35,758 nucleotides of DNA from NCBI GenBank assembly GCA_000969725.1, contig JXSR01S011514.1, one strand, 5' to 3'. The DNA is from Ophiothrix spiculata (Eukaryota; Echinodermata; Ophiuroidea; Amphilepidida; Ophiotrichidae). Under the pieces are notes generated by a model. The model did not search any database. It saw nothing but the letters and a program-made list of their open reading frames with translations, and was not told the DNA's origin. The translations under genes and the position numbers were made by a program. Position 1 is the stretch's first letter. Every line of letters begins with the position of its first letter. Below, one piece after another: positions 1 through 10,139 of this stretch.

Positions 1-718
1 ATGTTCACATGAGCACAAGAACATGCTGAACTTCAAGAACTATCTTTAGCATCAAAAACAGGCCTAACTTGTAATCTTCAAATTTAAATTTCATTGGTAT
101 GAAAAATTTCCTATAATTATAGGCCTATGTTATCAAGTTTCAAATGTTTCTGATAGGCGTAATAGATTTGACAAAAATATTGAATGGCAATTTGAACAAA
201 CCTATAATGATAAGTATCAGGATGATTAAGATCTTATTTTTTCTACTTCACCATATAAATTTGTATTGAATATATTTTGACTTATTCCCAGATATGTATT
301 ATCCAAATTTCTTTTACTCGCGAGCAAATTGCAAAAAAAAAATCCTTGACCTATCCTCCAATTTTTTGGCATGAAAATTATGCAACACAAAATGTTTCCT
401 TACAACACCGTCTTCTACGAATACTAGATAAAACTTTTAGTATCAGCATCACCGGAGCGTATTAAGATTGTAAGCCGACACCGCAAGTACTTAAAAATAC
501 ATGTATATTAAGGAAGGAAACGGGTTTTATCTTGCAAATAGAACATCGTCTGAACTTTGATGAACCCTGCGCGAATTGCGCAGCTTTAGGCCTGAAATAA
601 CATAACCTGGTTGGAGAGGACTGGCCGGGATTAGCAACTATGTATCTACCATGTTTTGCTGACCTGCGTTAAACCCTTAAATCTACATGAATGTCCCAAT
701 TTGATGAGGTAACTCTCT
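1..718. other. AT-rich non-coding stretch, nothing recognised
   Basis: Only short spurious frames are seen, none with a recognisable domain. One TAGGCCTA palindrome lies at 120-127. No inverted or tandem repeat stood out by eye. Confidence 0.5.
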
Positions 719-1092
719 GCCCTAGGGGAGGGGTCCCTTAAATTTATCTGGACAGGGATATATGTTGGAAATTTTAAGTGCCACCCATTAAAAGACATGT
801 TTTCAAAAAAAAAAAAGGACATATCCATAATTATACCAAATCGCCCAAATTATGAGTCAAATTCAAACCAAAAATTCATTTTTTTTTGCAAAAAATTGTG
901 GAATTTGGTGCATACTTTCTGAGCTTTTATACAAGTGGGGGTTCCCATTTTGGTGCAAATTTTGAATGAAAAGTTGGTCTATCAAGGTAAATTTTGTCCT
1001 CAAACAGAACCCATTAGACTAGTCATCTGCTACCCTAGTTTGGGGCAAGCAGTACCCACTTACATACTATTAAATGCCCCCCTCCCCCGGGG
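719..1092 (-). mobile_element. CCCGGG-ended MITE family, divergent copy 1
   Basis: The segment starts CCCTAGGGGAGGGGTCCC and ends CCCCCCTCCCCCGGGG, so the G-rich start and C-rich end are roughly inverted. The interior lines up in order with the copy at 33970-34330: a GCCACCCAT block, an ATACCAAAT block, TGAGTCAAATT, then near the far end ACCCATTA, CTACCC and GTACCCAC. It has drifted far from the other three copies and carries A and T runs at 800-815 and 880-890. Strand follows the same convention as the 33970 copy. It encodes no transposase, so it would be a non-autonomous DNA element. I saw no clear target duplication. Assignment to the family is by eye. Confidence 0.55.
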
Positions 1093-1555
1093 CTCGCTGC
1101 CAGGATGCCCCCTGATCCCAATTGGAGTGGGTGGCTGGGTGTCCCCAGTGGCGACGCTACAATCACAATAATAAGGATGTATGGGGCAAACGTAGGATTC
1201 TCCATGCCAATAAGCAAGTCCCATTTTTAGAACTCGAGTTATTGGTGAGTATAAATCGAGACTGTTTTTTTGCGGTTTCTTAAAGATCTTGCTTGCCTGA
1301 TGAATGGATTAAGAAGAGCACACCTTGGCCGAATTTTTGATTTGACTAAAAATAATCGACAAAATAAGAGTAGGACAAATAAGCAACGTAATCTAGTGGA
1401 AGGAAGTGTGTACTAGATTTAATTAATTCGAATTATTTCAGTTATTTAAGCTCTATTAATTTCTTTTAAAAGAACTGGTCTTAAACGCCTACTAGCTTTC
1501 CTAGTCTAAACAAAAACATTTTTACGACATTTGTTGCAAATATTGTTTGTTTCAA
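1093..1555. other. Non-coding stretch, nothing recognised
   Basis: The first 130 bases are GC-richer and loosely resemble 11690-11870 (CCCCGGG followed by a stretch ending near TAGG and CCCAT). The similarity is too weak to call. The rest is AT-rich and unstructured. Confidence 0.4.
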
Positions 1556-1721
1556 AGTTTATATGTTACCATGAAACACACTAAAATGTTACTGGCTCAT
1601 TCCAGTGAAAACTAAACCTTTTTTTGATTTCAAGCCAAAAATCAGCCTTTTTATTTGACCATATGAGCAGTTTTTTCAGTCATACGTTTGTTACTCGTTA
1701 CGTGAAAAGTATTTTCTAATC

Positions 1722-1740
1722 AGATTTTTTTTTTTTTTTT
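1722..1740. repeat. Poly-T tract
   Basis: An uninterrupted run of T just upstream of the repeated GTCACAAACGTTACC motifs. It could be a simple repeat or the reverse-strand A-tail of a retroelement. No retroelement body was recognised beside it. Confidence 0.8.
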
Positions 1741-1778
1741 ATCCGTGCATGAATGAGCACATGTTTTAATTCAAAAAT

Positions 1779-2224
1779 GTCACAAACGTTACCAAAAAGT
1801 TACACCAAAATGTCACAAACGTTACCAGACGTTACCAAACAAAACATGCCATTAAAAGAAATCCTGACGATAGAAATTCCTACCACTTTTATGAACTATT
1901 TGTAAATATATTACCCATCATCTGTGAAAAGCACAATAGAAAATTCGCTAACATGTCAGAGAATTTTTACTTTGAAGTCATTTTGAGCAAAAAAACCATT
2001 TCTGTGCGATGTCACAAACGTTACCGAACGTTACATGAACTTTATTCAGTATTTTGTCAATTATTTTAATCTTTAAACACCTGTATGTCTTGATCCCACC
2101 AGTGAGCACCATTATCAACAACAAACTCGTTGATATAATGTTTATGCTAGGTTCTGTGTCCGTTTAAAAGTGAAATTTTTCAATTTTTAGGTCACAAACG
2201 TTACTTTGGAATCACCCTACTGTA
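1779..2224. mobile_element. Probable Tc1/mariner-type element end with repeated internal motif
   Basis: The 15-mer GTCACAAACGTTACC occurs at 1779, 1812 and 2011, and its first 14 bases (GTCACAAACGTTAC) recur at 2191. Shorter ACGTTAC echoes lie at 1829 and 2028. The last copy runs straight into a sequence that reads on the reverse strand as TA followed by CAGTAGGGTGATTCC. A TA next to CAGT is the usual terminus of Tc1/mariner transposons. Repeated motifs near a terminus often bind transposase; that role is inferred here. The left end was not found, so the true extent is unknown and the element may be truncated. No transposase frame (DDE/D) is visible. Confidence 0.45.
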
Positions 2225-2452
2225 TTTTTCATGACAGCATCATTGGATTTAATTGATGGTCCCAAGTTTACAAAAAATGTTAAATTTCCCAGGAATATGA
2301 TGCCAATTTCAAACATTTTCCCTCCAAATTTCTTGTGTATTTCTTTATTTTTTTATCCAAAATTTCCCTTAAACACCAAAATTTCCCAGGAATGAGATTA
2401 CAAGATTTCCCACTTTTTCCCATCATGGATGGTACTCTACACTAAGTGCATG
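2225..2452. other. AT-rich stretch with repeated AAATTTCCC phrases
   Basis: The phrase AAATTTCCC followed by AGGAAT appears near 2282 and again near 2380, about 100 bases apart, suggesting an old local duplication. No coding potential was recognised. Confidence 0.35.
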
Positions 2453-2580
2453 CTTGAAGGAATCGATAGAAACAGGCTGTTGAAGGCATCGATAGAAACA
2501 GACCATTGAAGACACAATAGAAACAGACCATTGAAGACACAATAGAAACAGACAGTTGAAGGCATTATAAGAAACAGACT
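2453..2580. repeat. 26-27 bp tandem array, about five copies
   Basis: The unit reads roughly TTGAAGGCATCGATAGAAAC plus AGACCA. Five imperfect copies follow head to tail. The first, second and last units carry GGAATCGATAG, GGCATCGATAG and GGCATTATAAG; the two in between share GACACAATAG. It has the size and regularity of a minisatellite. The reverse-strand frame across it gives a repetitive leucine/phenylalanine-rich peptide, which is a by-product of the repeat and not a protein call. Confidence 0.85.
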
Positions 2581-3884
2581 GGACTCAACTTTCTGGGAGT
2601 GTTCCAGTATGTGATTTTTCAAATATCTCTGATGATCTGATTCATTCAAGCCCACAGAATCCCCCCCCCCCAAAAAAAGGAAAAAATTCATACATTTTTT
2701 TAAATTTTGAAATATCCTTATACATTGGAAGAGGATGTTATGGTGTATAGATGCTTCCGGTCCCATTATGACATCATAGGAAAAGAAGAGACCACAGTCC
2801 TAAAACAAAGATCCTCAATACCGTGGGCGCAGACTTTTCTTTTAAAGTTTGTTGACTAATTTTCAATCCTGCAACATTACTCATTCATAGTTTTCATGTG
2901 TACCCCATTTTACGTCAGTGTTTGTTGTTTTTTACTCTACTGAATGAAAATTACTTCGATTGTGGTATAATATAGATCATAATCACTTTAAATTAATGAC
3001 TTGATATTTGCAATTAATGACCTAAAATGAGAATTCGAAGGCGTAACGCAGCTCCACGTTTATGTAATGTCTATTGATAGTACCCGAGTTAGGCCGCTGG
3101 TATTTTTGACACAAGTAAACAACAAAGTGCATGCTTTGCTTAAAGCAAGATCGCATACCAAGTGTCTAAATGTAGGATTCTTTTCATCAATAATCAAATA
3201 TCAAAAGTCATATTTATTGTCATGACAACCAAAACATGCAAAATAAATAGTGGTAAATAATATTCCAATTGACAACTGATCAAGAGTTTGCACAAAGGTT
3301 ATGTCCACTGTTTGAAAGTCATGGAGGAGTTTGAATGCAGGTAAAATGGGGAAGTTAAGGATTGGAGAACAAACATATCCAGCATGTACCCATGATGCTC
3401 TGGGGAACTGAAACGGGAAACGGCTTTCATAGATACCCACTTGTATACAGATTAAAGCAAGAGTCGCTAAACAGGCGGGATATAGGCCTAGGCAGTTCAC
3501 CTGATGAGGGTTGAGGGAATTAAGACATAGTTTTGAACGATTTTATCAAGAAACTCATCTCGTTGCATGTTTTTCAACAGCCTAGTATGCCAAATTCGAC
3601 TCCCTTGTGCCAAATTACAAATTAGACATTGCAGGATGGGGAAGGAAACCAACGGTGACATGCTACCGCGAGTTAGTCGTTTTCCTCTACGTTGGTGCTC
3701 CGTTTTGTAACATTTTGATGTTTTGAAAGAGAAAAAAAGGTGTATTCCCTGGTGGTCAGCACCGTGCACCGTGGGGGTTTCCGTCCCCCTTTGACCTTCA
3801 AGTGAATTCTGTGCTAAGGACATAACTGAGGAAACGCTGTCAGTTAGATGTCATATTGATAACGTTTCAGCGCCATATTATGAT
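2581..3884. other. Non-coding stretch, nothing recognised
   Basis: Contains a C run at 2662-2671. Two adjoining reverse-strand frames (3201-3500 and 3497-3823, about 100 codons each) have no recognisable domain and no splice context I could defend. A TAGGCCTA palindrome lies at 3483-3490. Confidence 0.4.
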
Positions 3885-4143
3885 CTAGGGGGAAGGGGGA
3901 GCACAAAGTAATCTCAGATAGTATGGGGTCCGTTTTTATGAAACAGTGCCATACTAACTCAAGGTGGTAATTACCCCATTGTTAATCTGTCAAATTAACT
4001 ATGGTTAAAGGTATCTTTAGTTAGGCACTAAAGTAAATATGGGTCCTGGTTAACGACACAAAGGCCCTAATTTGAATATAAGTCAAGTATAGACATCACA
4101 AACTGATCTTTTCCTTAACAAACTGTAACAAATTTCAGAAAAG

Positions 4144-4321
4144 GTATACTTTAGGTCCCATCAAAAACTTCACCCAAATACCTGACCCCAACTCACTAAC
4201 TATGACCCGACCTTAACTCACTAACTATGACCTGACCCTAACCCTAACCCTAAACATACCCTAACCAAAACTCTAACCCTAACCCCTAACCCTAAAATTT
4301 TGAATGGGACCTAAAGTATAC
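4144..4321. mobile_element. MITE with telomere-like CCCTAA-rich core
   Basis: Ends are near-perfect inverted repeats: GTATACTTTAGGTCCCAT on the left, and the same on the right read in reverse complement. Both continue weakly inward (TCAAAA against TTCAAAA). The 178 bp unit contains two 25 bp repeats around AACTCACTAACTATGACC and then irregular CCCTAA units. It has no coding capacity. The palindrome GTATAC at each end could be terminus or duplicated target. Confidence 0.65.
4236..4297. repeat. Degenerate interstitial telomere-like repeat (CCCTAA)n
   Basis: Three perfect consecutive CCCTAA units are followed by broken ones (CATACCCTAACC, CTCTAACCC, CCCCTAACCCTAAAA). TTAGGG is the telomere unit in most animals. 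It lies inside the inverted repeats of the 178 bp MITE, so it was probably carried there or expanded there rather than marking a chromosome end. Confidence 0.8.
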
Positions 4322-4701
4322 TTTGTCCAAAATCTTTTCCTACAATGCAACCGTACTATTTAAATAAAACCCACGGCCACATTTTTCTGTTAGATATTCT
4401 GCTTCAGTTTTTGTAATCCTGATTTTGGCACCAGACAAATAATACACTTGCCACATGACATGGTAGTGGCAAAAGGGTTAAAAATTATATTTTTTTTTAC
4501 AAAAATACTTTCTGCTTAGTGTCCATTTCTACATACTTACAACAAGAATTTAATTTTAATCTTAAGTCTTGACTTATTTTGCTCTGTCGAAAATGAGATT
4601 CAAACTCGTCCAGTCCTAGATCACATCCGAAATGGATACCATTAACCACCATCAAACGATGGGACATATTGATCATTATGAAGTGCTCCCCTGCCCCCTA
4701 G

Positions 4702-5361
4702 ACTATATGATAGAGCAACATATCAATAAGGTAAAATATTAAGACAGAGTTAGCATGATGGTAGTTATTAAGTCGCAAACGAGAGCTGGATATAGGGTAT
4801 CTTAATTGGTGACTCACGTGTTGATATCAAAGTAAATTGGAAACAAGAGTTAAATGGAGTGAAATGATTTATCCCAATCTGATAGCAGTTACAGAGAGAA
4901 GAAAAATAGAAATCTGTAATTGAATAGGAGGAAAAAGGTTTTGATAGGGACTAAAATGAGTGAAAATTGGCAGAGCAACGAAGTTGATTGATGACAATGG
5001 GTCGAACAGGTAAAAAGTTGTATTTACATAGCCTATTTGGTGAATGGTCAAACAAGAAGCAAATTATAGTGTGTGTTTAGTCTGAGGCTTGGTCAGCTTG
5101 GTATGATCTTCAGATTGTCCAGTCACTTTTTCCAGGATCGTAGCTCAATATAGGCCTACCTATTTCCCAACTGTAGAAGTCTCAAAAAGAAAAAAAAACA
5201 TTTAGAATGTCTAATCACTTTATTCCATTAACATAGCACAGCGTATCAATTACCATCCAGCACATCCAGTCACTGATTGGTTTAATCTTTCAAATGCCCC
5301 GTTACTTTATTCCATGATTGTAGCCAACTTCCTACCACACAAGATACTCAGACTGCTTGGT
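4702..5361. other. Non-coding stretch, nothing recognised
   Basis: Short frames only. The phrase CCAGTCACT plus TTATTCCA recurs near 5118, 5265 and 5298, hinting at worn local repetition. A TAGGCCTA palindrome lies at 5151-5158. Confidence 0.4.
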
Positions 5362-5565
5362 GGGAGCGTGGCCGAGCGGTTAGAACACAGGTCTTGTAAT
5401 ACAGAGATTGTGGGTTCGAGCCCCGGGCCGTGCGGTTTTCGTCTCCTTGTTTCCTTTGGCAAGAAACTTTACTCTACTTGCTCCGTGGTCAGCCAGTCAC
5501 GTAAAGCCGTGGGTCCCCTGTGCGAATGTTCCTTCTTGGAGCGCTGCATACAATGTATACCTGGT
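5362..5565 (+). mobile_element. tRNA-derived SINE
   Basis: The head is tRNA-like with both RNA polymerase III internal promoter blocks: box A TGGCCGAGCGG at 5369-5379 and box B GGTTCGAGCC at 5413-5422, 34 bases apart. A loop reading CTTGTAA would give anticodon TGT, the threonine type, but the acceptor stem does not close, so this is not a working tRNA gene. Just after the head comes CCTTTGGCAAGAAACTT, which resembles the motif in the same place in the SINE at 24601. The tail ends somewhere near 5565; no A-rich tail or target duplication was clear. Nothing shows that it is still active. Confidence 0.8.
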
Positions 5566-5686
5566 GAGTCTATGGCATTTGAAATGTCTAGTCAGTCAAT
5601 TTATTCTATGATTGTAGCACAGATGCTTTCTACTGCACAAGTTTAGTAGGTTTGGTCTTCAAAACAACCAGTCCCTTTTCTTCTAG

Positions 5687-5940
5687 ATTGTATTCAGGCC
5701 CGTATCCAGGATTTCAGGTGCAGGATTTTCAAAAAGTGGACCTTTTCAGGTAAAGCTTTCGTTTTAGTCAACACTAAACTTGTTTCAGTGGTTTTGAGAA
5801 AGTGTCAAGCGAAAAAAAAATGTTGTTTTTTTATTTTTGGGGTCCTTTTGTAGGCCTTTTTGTACTTTTTGGTGGACCATTTTGATACATTGTCAAATTT
5901 AGGGTGGTGCAACACTCCAAAATACGGGCCTGATTGTAAC
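5687..5940. mobile_element. hAT-like MITE with imperfect 8 bp target duplication
   Basis: The 238 bp element (5695-5932) begins CAGGCCCGTATCCAGGATT and ends with the reverse complement of CAGGCCCGTAT. It is flanked by ATTGTATT (5687-5694) and ATTGTAAC (5933-5940), matching at six of eight bases. Eight-base duplications and termini beginning CAGG are typical of hAT transposons. The interior is T-rich and non-coding, so it would depend on a transposase made elsewhere. The two mismatches in the duplication suggest an old insertion. Confidence 0.8.
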
Positions 5941-6186
5941 ACAATACTTTTTGCCCACAAGGCAGACTAAGATTTCTGAGCTTGGTATAGCCTTCAAAAC
6001 ATCCCAGCAATTTTGTCCCTGACTGTAGCCTACCCAGCACACCTGTTGATCCACCCTACCACGCAAGAGACCCAGTCACCTTGAAAGCCCCCTTTAAACA
6101 AATCTTTTGTTTTTATGAATTATTGCTATCTCTTCCAGCGCACCATCCTGGCTCCTGTCACCTGTTGACTTGACAGAAAGATAGTT
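5941..6186. other. Short non-coding stretch
   Basis: The phrase CAGCACACCTGTTGAT is followed by GTCACCTGTTGACT about 120 bases on, a weak local repeat. Nothing else is seen. Confidence 0.35.
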
Positions 6187-6273
6187 GGTCTCCGCGGAAA
6201 CGAGATGCCATGGAGATGAGATGTTTGCATGGCAGCCATCCTCGTTGTCCTCGTTGTAACCGAGGAGACCAGA
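6187..6273. other. Imperfect hairpin-forming segment
   Basis: The outer arms TGGTCTCCGCGGAAACGAG and CTCGTTGTAACCGAGGAGACCA pair with a few mismatches, and an inner ATGCCAT can pair with ATGGCAG. The segment is GC-richer than its surroundings. The left arm GTCTCCGCGGAAAC also resembles the palindromic X-box bound by RFX factors. Whether it is transcribed is unknown. It may simply be a remnant of an inverted-repeat element. Confidence 0.4.
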
Positions 6274-7016
6274 TGATGAAGGGGGCAAAAGAAAATTGGG
6301 ATCAAAAGGCCAGTAGTATTGTAATATCTCAATTATAGCAGGTGTATAGTTTTATATATATGATTACAATGTCATCTGATCCAAATTTTGTATTCAAACA
6401 AGCTTGCCATCAGAAATGAGACATTAAGATAACAAAACAAATTTGGTAAGTTTCAATCAATCCCTGTATCAATCAGCAAAATGAAATCTGCAACCCTGGC
6501 CTGAACACTCATTCACATTATTTTGCAACTCCTTTGCAAGTTTGATTTTGCAAAAGATAATTATACAATAAAATTTGAAGTCACATTGTTGCAGACGGCT
6601 TGCAACTTTGCTCTGGTAGCACTTTGTACTAGTTTCAAAATTACAAATTTGTGTTTGTGAGTTAATACGCTTTCCGCTACATTTTTACATTGTAGTCACT
6701 ATTATCATGATTATCACTAGTCAATTAATATTGACTTTATTTGTATTATAGTTCAACATACATTTGATATGACCAGTATGAAAAATTACCATGAAACCCT
6801 TAAATGTGCCCTTGTATTATATTTGTCATGTCCATTTTATAATTTTCCTAGATTTAAATCTACAAATTTTATCTTCATATCTCTGTCAAAATGGTCCACA
6901 AAAAGTGACATTTTTTAAAAATATGCATCCCGTAAAACATGTTTCATAAAGACATAGCAAACATCAGTCAATTTTCACAAATTTTACAACAATTAAAAAC
7001 AAATTACATCAAATGC
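6274..7016. other. AT-rich non-coding stretch
   Basis: No open frame, tandem repeat or terminal inverted repeat was recognised. Confidence 0.4.
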
Positions 7017-7087
7017 TTTTCTTTTCTTTCTTTTTCCTCTCCTCTCTTTTTATTTTTCATTTTCTCATCCCTTCTTATTTTTTCTTC
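7017..7087 (+). repeat. Polypyrimidine tract
   Basis: About 70 bases made almost entirely of C and T, broken only by a few A residues. Such tracts can be simple repeats. One immediately before an AG can serve as a splice acceptor signal, but no exon is recognised downstream. Confidence 0.75.
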
Positions 7088-7196
7088 ACCTTGACCCGAG
7101 GTGACATCCCTGTAGAGAGTTTGATCAACAATTTGACATACACATTCAAGATTTGAAGTAGCATTTGACACGAGATCTTGTATCTGACAAATGGAG

Positions 7197-7451
7197 AGAT
7201 TTGAAAGAGACTACCAATCAACCAATCCATATTGAATAACCAAACTTTTATCCTTATGAATGTAGTCTCCAACAAGAGATGGTCTTACAGATGCTAAGTG
7301 AAGAAAGAAAAGACCCTTACGGCAAAACAACTTGTCTTTTGAAGAAGACTAACTGTCATAATCAGTCCATATTGAGTTACTAAAGTTTCAGCTTGTTGGA
7401 TATAGTCTCCGACAAGAGATGGTCACGCAGATGATAGGCGAAGAAAGAAAA
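7197..7451. repeat. Two-copy tandem repeat, unit about 140 bp
   Basis: Two diverged copies align end to end. Landmarks are CCATATTGA (7227 and 7367), TAGTCTCC followed by ACAAGAGATGGTC, and GAAGAAAGAAAAG (ending near 7310 and 7451). The flank GAAGACTA occurs before each. Neither copy has a conserved reading frame, so this is an old segmental tandem duplication rather than repeated exons. Confidence 0.75.
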
Positions 7452-10139
7452 GGGCACACAGGGTACCAAAAAACTTCAAAAAGAATAGAGGTGAAGATGG
7501 ATAGCGAGAGAATACGCACCTTATTGGAAGTATCCCAGGAGACGAGTGTTTCAAAAACAGAAAAGAAGTGCTATAATCTGTTTTCGTGCCGCAGGGCGTA
7601 GGGACACTAACAAACAATCAAAGGACCATATACAACACATGGTAAAATAGAAAACGGTGCTGCTTGTTTTGTGTAGGGTTCAAACTTGCCAATGGGCAAT
7701 GTGTTTTCTCCCATGAGAAATAAAGAGGATGGGATTGTTTTGGACCAGACTACATGGTTCATGGAGAACCAATAAACCAAAGCAATGTATGGCAAATATT
7801 TGATGCTATTTGACATACCATGCTCGGAATAACTTGTCCGAAACTCTTCTTCACGGCTTTTAAGAAAGTAGGCCTGTAGTCAAACTTGCAATATTAAAAC
7901 TGGAATAATGATGCATATACATTTTTCGCCCGGGATTTTTTTGTTATTAATTTTAAATTTATATTTTTTTCGTGTGTTTTTAAACATGCTATTAAAGGTG
8001 TAGGGTCCTACTTCAACATGTGTATAATTAACTTTTAACTACTTGACCTCTGACATGCATTTTGTGAGGTTTAACCCTTATGTTGCTTCTTATTTTTTCT
8101 CCAAATGCAAAAGAAAGTATGCAACTCTGGGGATGAGGCTGTTATGTAAATACATAAATAGAAAATTGGTAGGTCCCCTATACCAATTAATTATATATTT
8201 TTTGCAGAAAGTATCTTTTAAACTATAAATATTTGGAGATGAAATTTTGAATTTATAATCAGAAAAATATGGGGTTTAATTTGACATAAAACTGTAGGCC
8301 TACTACTCAATCTGGTTGAACCCTGGGGGATGAGAATGTGATCGAATCCTATACCATTAAGCATCATGAAAAATCAAATTGGCATCTATTAGAAAACAAA
8401 TCTTTAACTTTCAAGGGAATTTTTTCCTCATATTGTTTATCAAATTTTGCTTTGCAAAAAAAACCCCAACAACAACACTATCAATTTGCAGACAACAACC
8501 CAAATAAAATGCCTTCAAGTTTTCATCCCTATCAGGTACTAAGTGATCATTTCCTCTTCCAGTTAATTATTTCATAGGATCCTACTGAGCGTGCTCTGTC
8601 AGTCCACCACCCTTATATGGCCTTGCTCCAGGCATACCCTTAACTCCGGATGACCCGACCTGTCCGACTGATATTTGCTCCATTCATTATCTAACACCAC
8701 TTTAGCCAATTTGTGATCAAAATAACAATTAAAAGTAATCAATAAATCCAAGTTCAACAATCATTTTTCGACACTTCAACGCTCTCCAATTCGATAAATA
8801 TACACACACAATTCGTGACCACCACACTATAATAAGACGAAAAACAACTAATTGATGAATAACTTAAGTTTACATTTTCATCAGAAGTGCATATTTCTGC
8901 ATACCTTTGAATGATATCAAAGGCATAACAAAAGAGAATCGCTCGGATTTAATTAGTCTGATTTTCTGCCTGATTCCATTTTTTGAATCACAACTTTTTC
9001 ACTCCGATACACCTGCTCCGGTATCTGTTTTGAACTCACGACTCCCTGGACAAAACTTTGCAGTGCTATTCTTAGTACTTCTTTTGCCTTGAGGCATCTT
9101 GCTCATTAATTGAAAGAAAGACAATTAACAAGCTCTATAGCACCGATGAACCTCAATGACCTGTCATGAACCCCCAATTGTCCTACCATCCCCTGTTCTC
9201 ATCCTTCTTGACAAAGTCCATCCATTTTATCTGATTGGCCAAAGGTTCTTTGAACTTTGTCCTTTTCCGGTTGGAAACATGCACAGGGGGAGTTTTTGAG
9301 CCTGTATCTCCCCTCCCTCCTCTAGCCTTGCTTTATCATTAGGCCTTAAGGGAGTGGATCTCCTCTCCTCATTTTTCCCTACAGTTTCAGACACCCATGG
9401 GCAAGGATCTCCATGCTTCCTGCTCTCAAATGAACTTTGGACCCATCCCTTGGGCTCGAGCTTTAGGCATGTCAATAGATTTGTATCATAATTAATAACA
9501 AAAATGTTTCAAAATGAGTTTGTTGACTGAAACCTGACATTTCTTACAATCTTTTGGCAAATACAAGAGAGCCAGGAAGTTGTTTAGTTATGGTGACTTT
9601 GCACCATGGAAAGAAGGAACCATATCTTGGTAATACAGTCTTCTAGAACTTGATATCAAGGTTCCAATTGTCCAGTATGAGTAAATCTTGGTTCCTTTGG
9701 GGTTCCTGGTAGTTAAATTATACAACAGGAGCCATCACTTGCACAAGTTTTAATTACAATTCTTGCCTTCAAAATAGTTTGAATGAAATGTTTCATTATT
9801 AAATGATACTATTGGAATTTACAATTATAACCAAAAATAATCCTAACCCACAAATCTTGCTCGTATATCAAAATCCCTATTTTCATGCAATCAAATGAGG
9901 GACTATGCGATACTATTATAGACATACACTGGTACAAGACTTGACTTAGTTCTGAATTTAACCCTTTAAGCTCCAAATGGTGCAAATTGCACCAATCGTA
10001 TGATATCATTAATAGCTGCCTTATAGCAACATTTTTGAAATGTCAAGTTTAAATGCATAACCATATTTTTCAAAACTTTTTTTGCTTCTCACAAACAAAC
10101 TTATTAATTATGCAAGTAGATCATGTATACAAATAGTAA
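7452..10139. other. Long non-coding stretch, nothing recognised
   Basis: No frame exceeds about 85 codons and none looks like a known protein. A TAGGCCTA palindrome is at 8294-8301. A short palindrome-like phrase CCTTTGAATGATATCAAAGG lies near 8902. The segment 9230-9475 is somewhat GC-richer, but I could not identify it. Confidence 0.4.

Larger units (their letters stand above)
3885..4701. mobile_element. Inverted-repeat-bounded element enclosing a smaller MITE
   Basis: The left end CTAGGGGGAAGGGGGAGCAC and the right end, read on the reverse strand as CTAGGGGGCAGGGGAGCAC, form inverted repeats of about 20 bp with one or two differences. The flanks just outside (ATTATGAT and ATCATATAGT) are also loosely inverted, so the terminus may start further out. 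The 817 bp interior holds the telomere-like MITE at 4144-4321 and no coding frame. No target duplication was found. Superfamily unknown; a chance pairing of two G-rich stretches cannot be excluded. Confidence 0.4.

Noticed and set aside
2453-2580. A CRISPR-like array of short regular repeats
   Set aside because: The repeats are contiguous with no unique spacers, and the window is eukaryotic.
3201-3823. Two adjoining reverse-strand frames of about 100 codons
   Set aside because: They are in overlapping windows without any recognisable motif, and length alone is not enough in this much sequence.
4236-4297. A true telomere or chromosome end
   Set aside because: The array is short, degenerate, and flanked on both sides by ordinary sequence inside inverted repeats.
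5362-5435. A possible functional tRNA gene
   Set aside because: Box A and box B are good, but the acceptor arms do not pair and a SINE-like tail follows.
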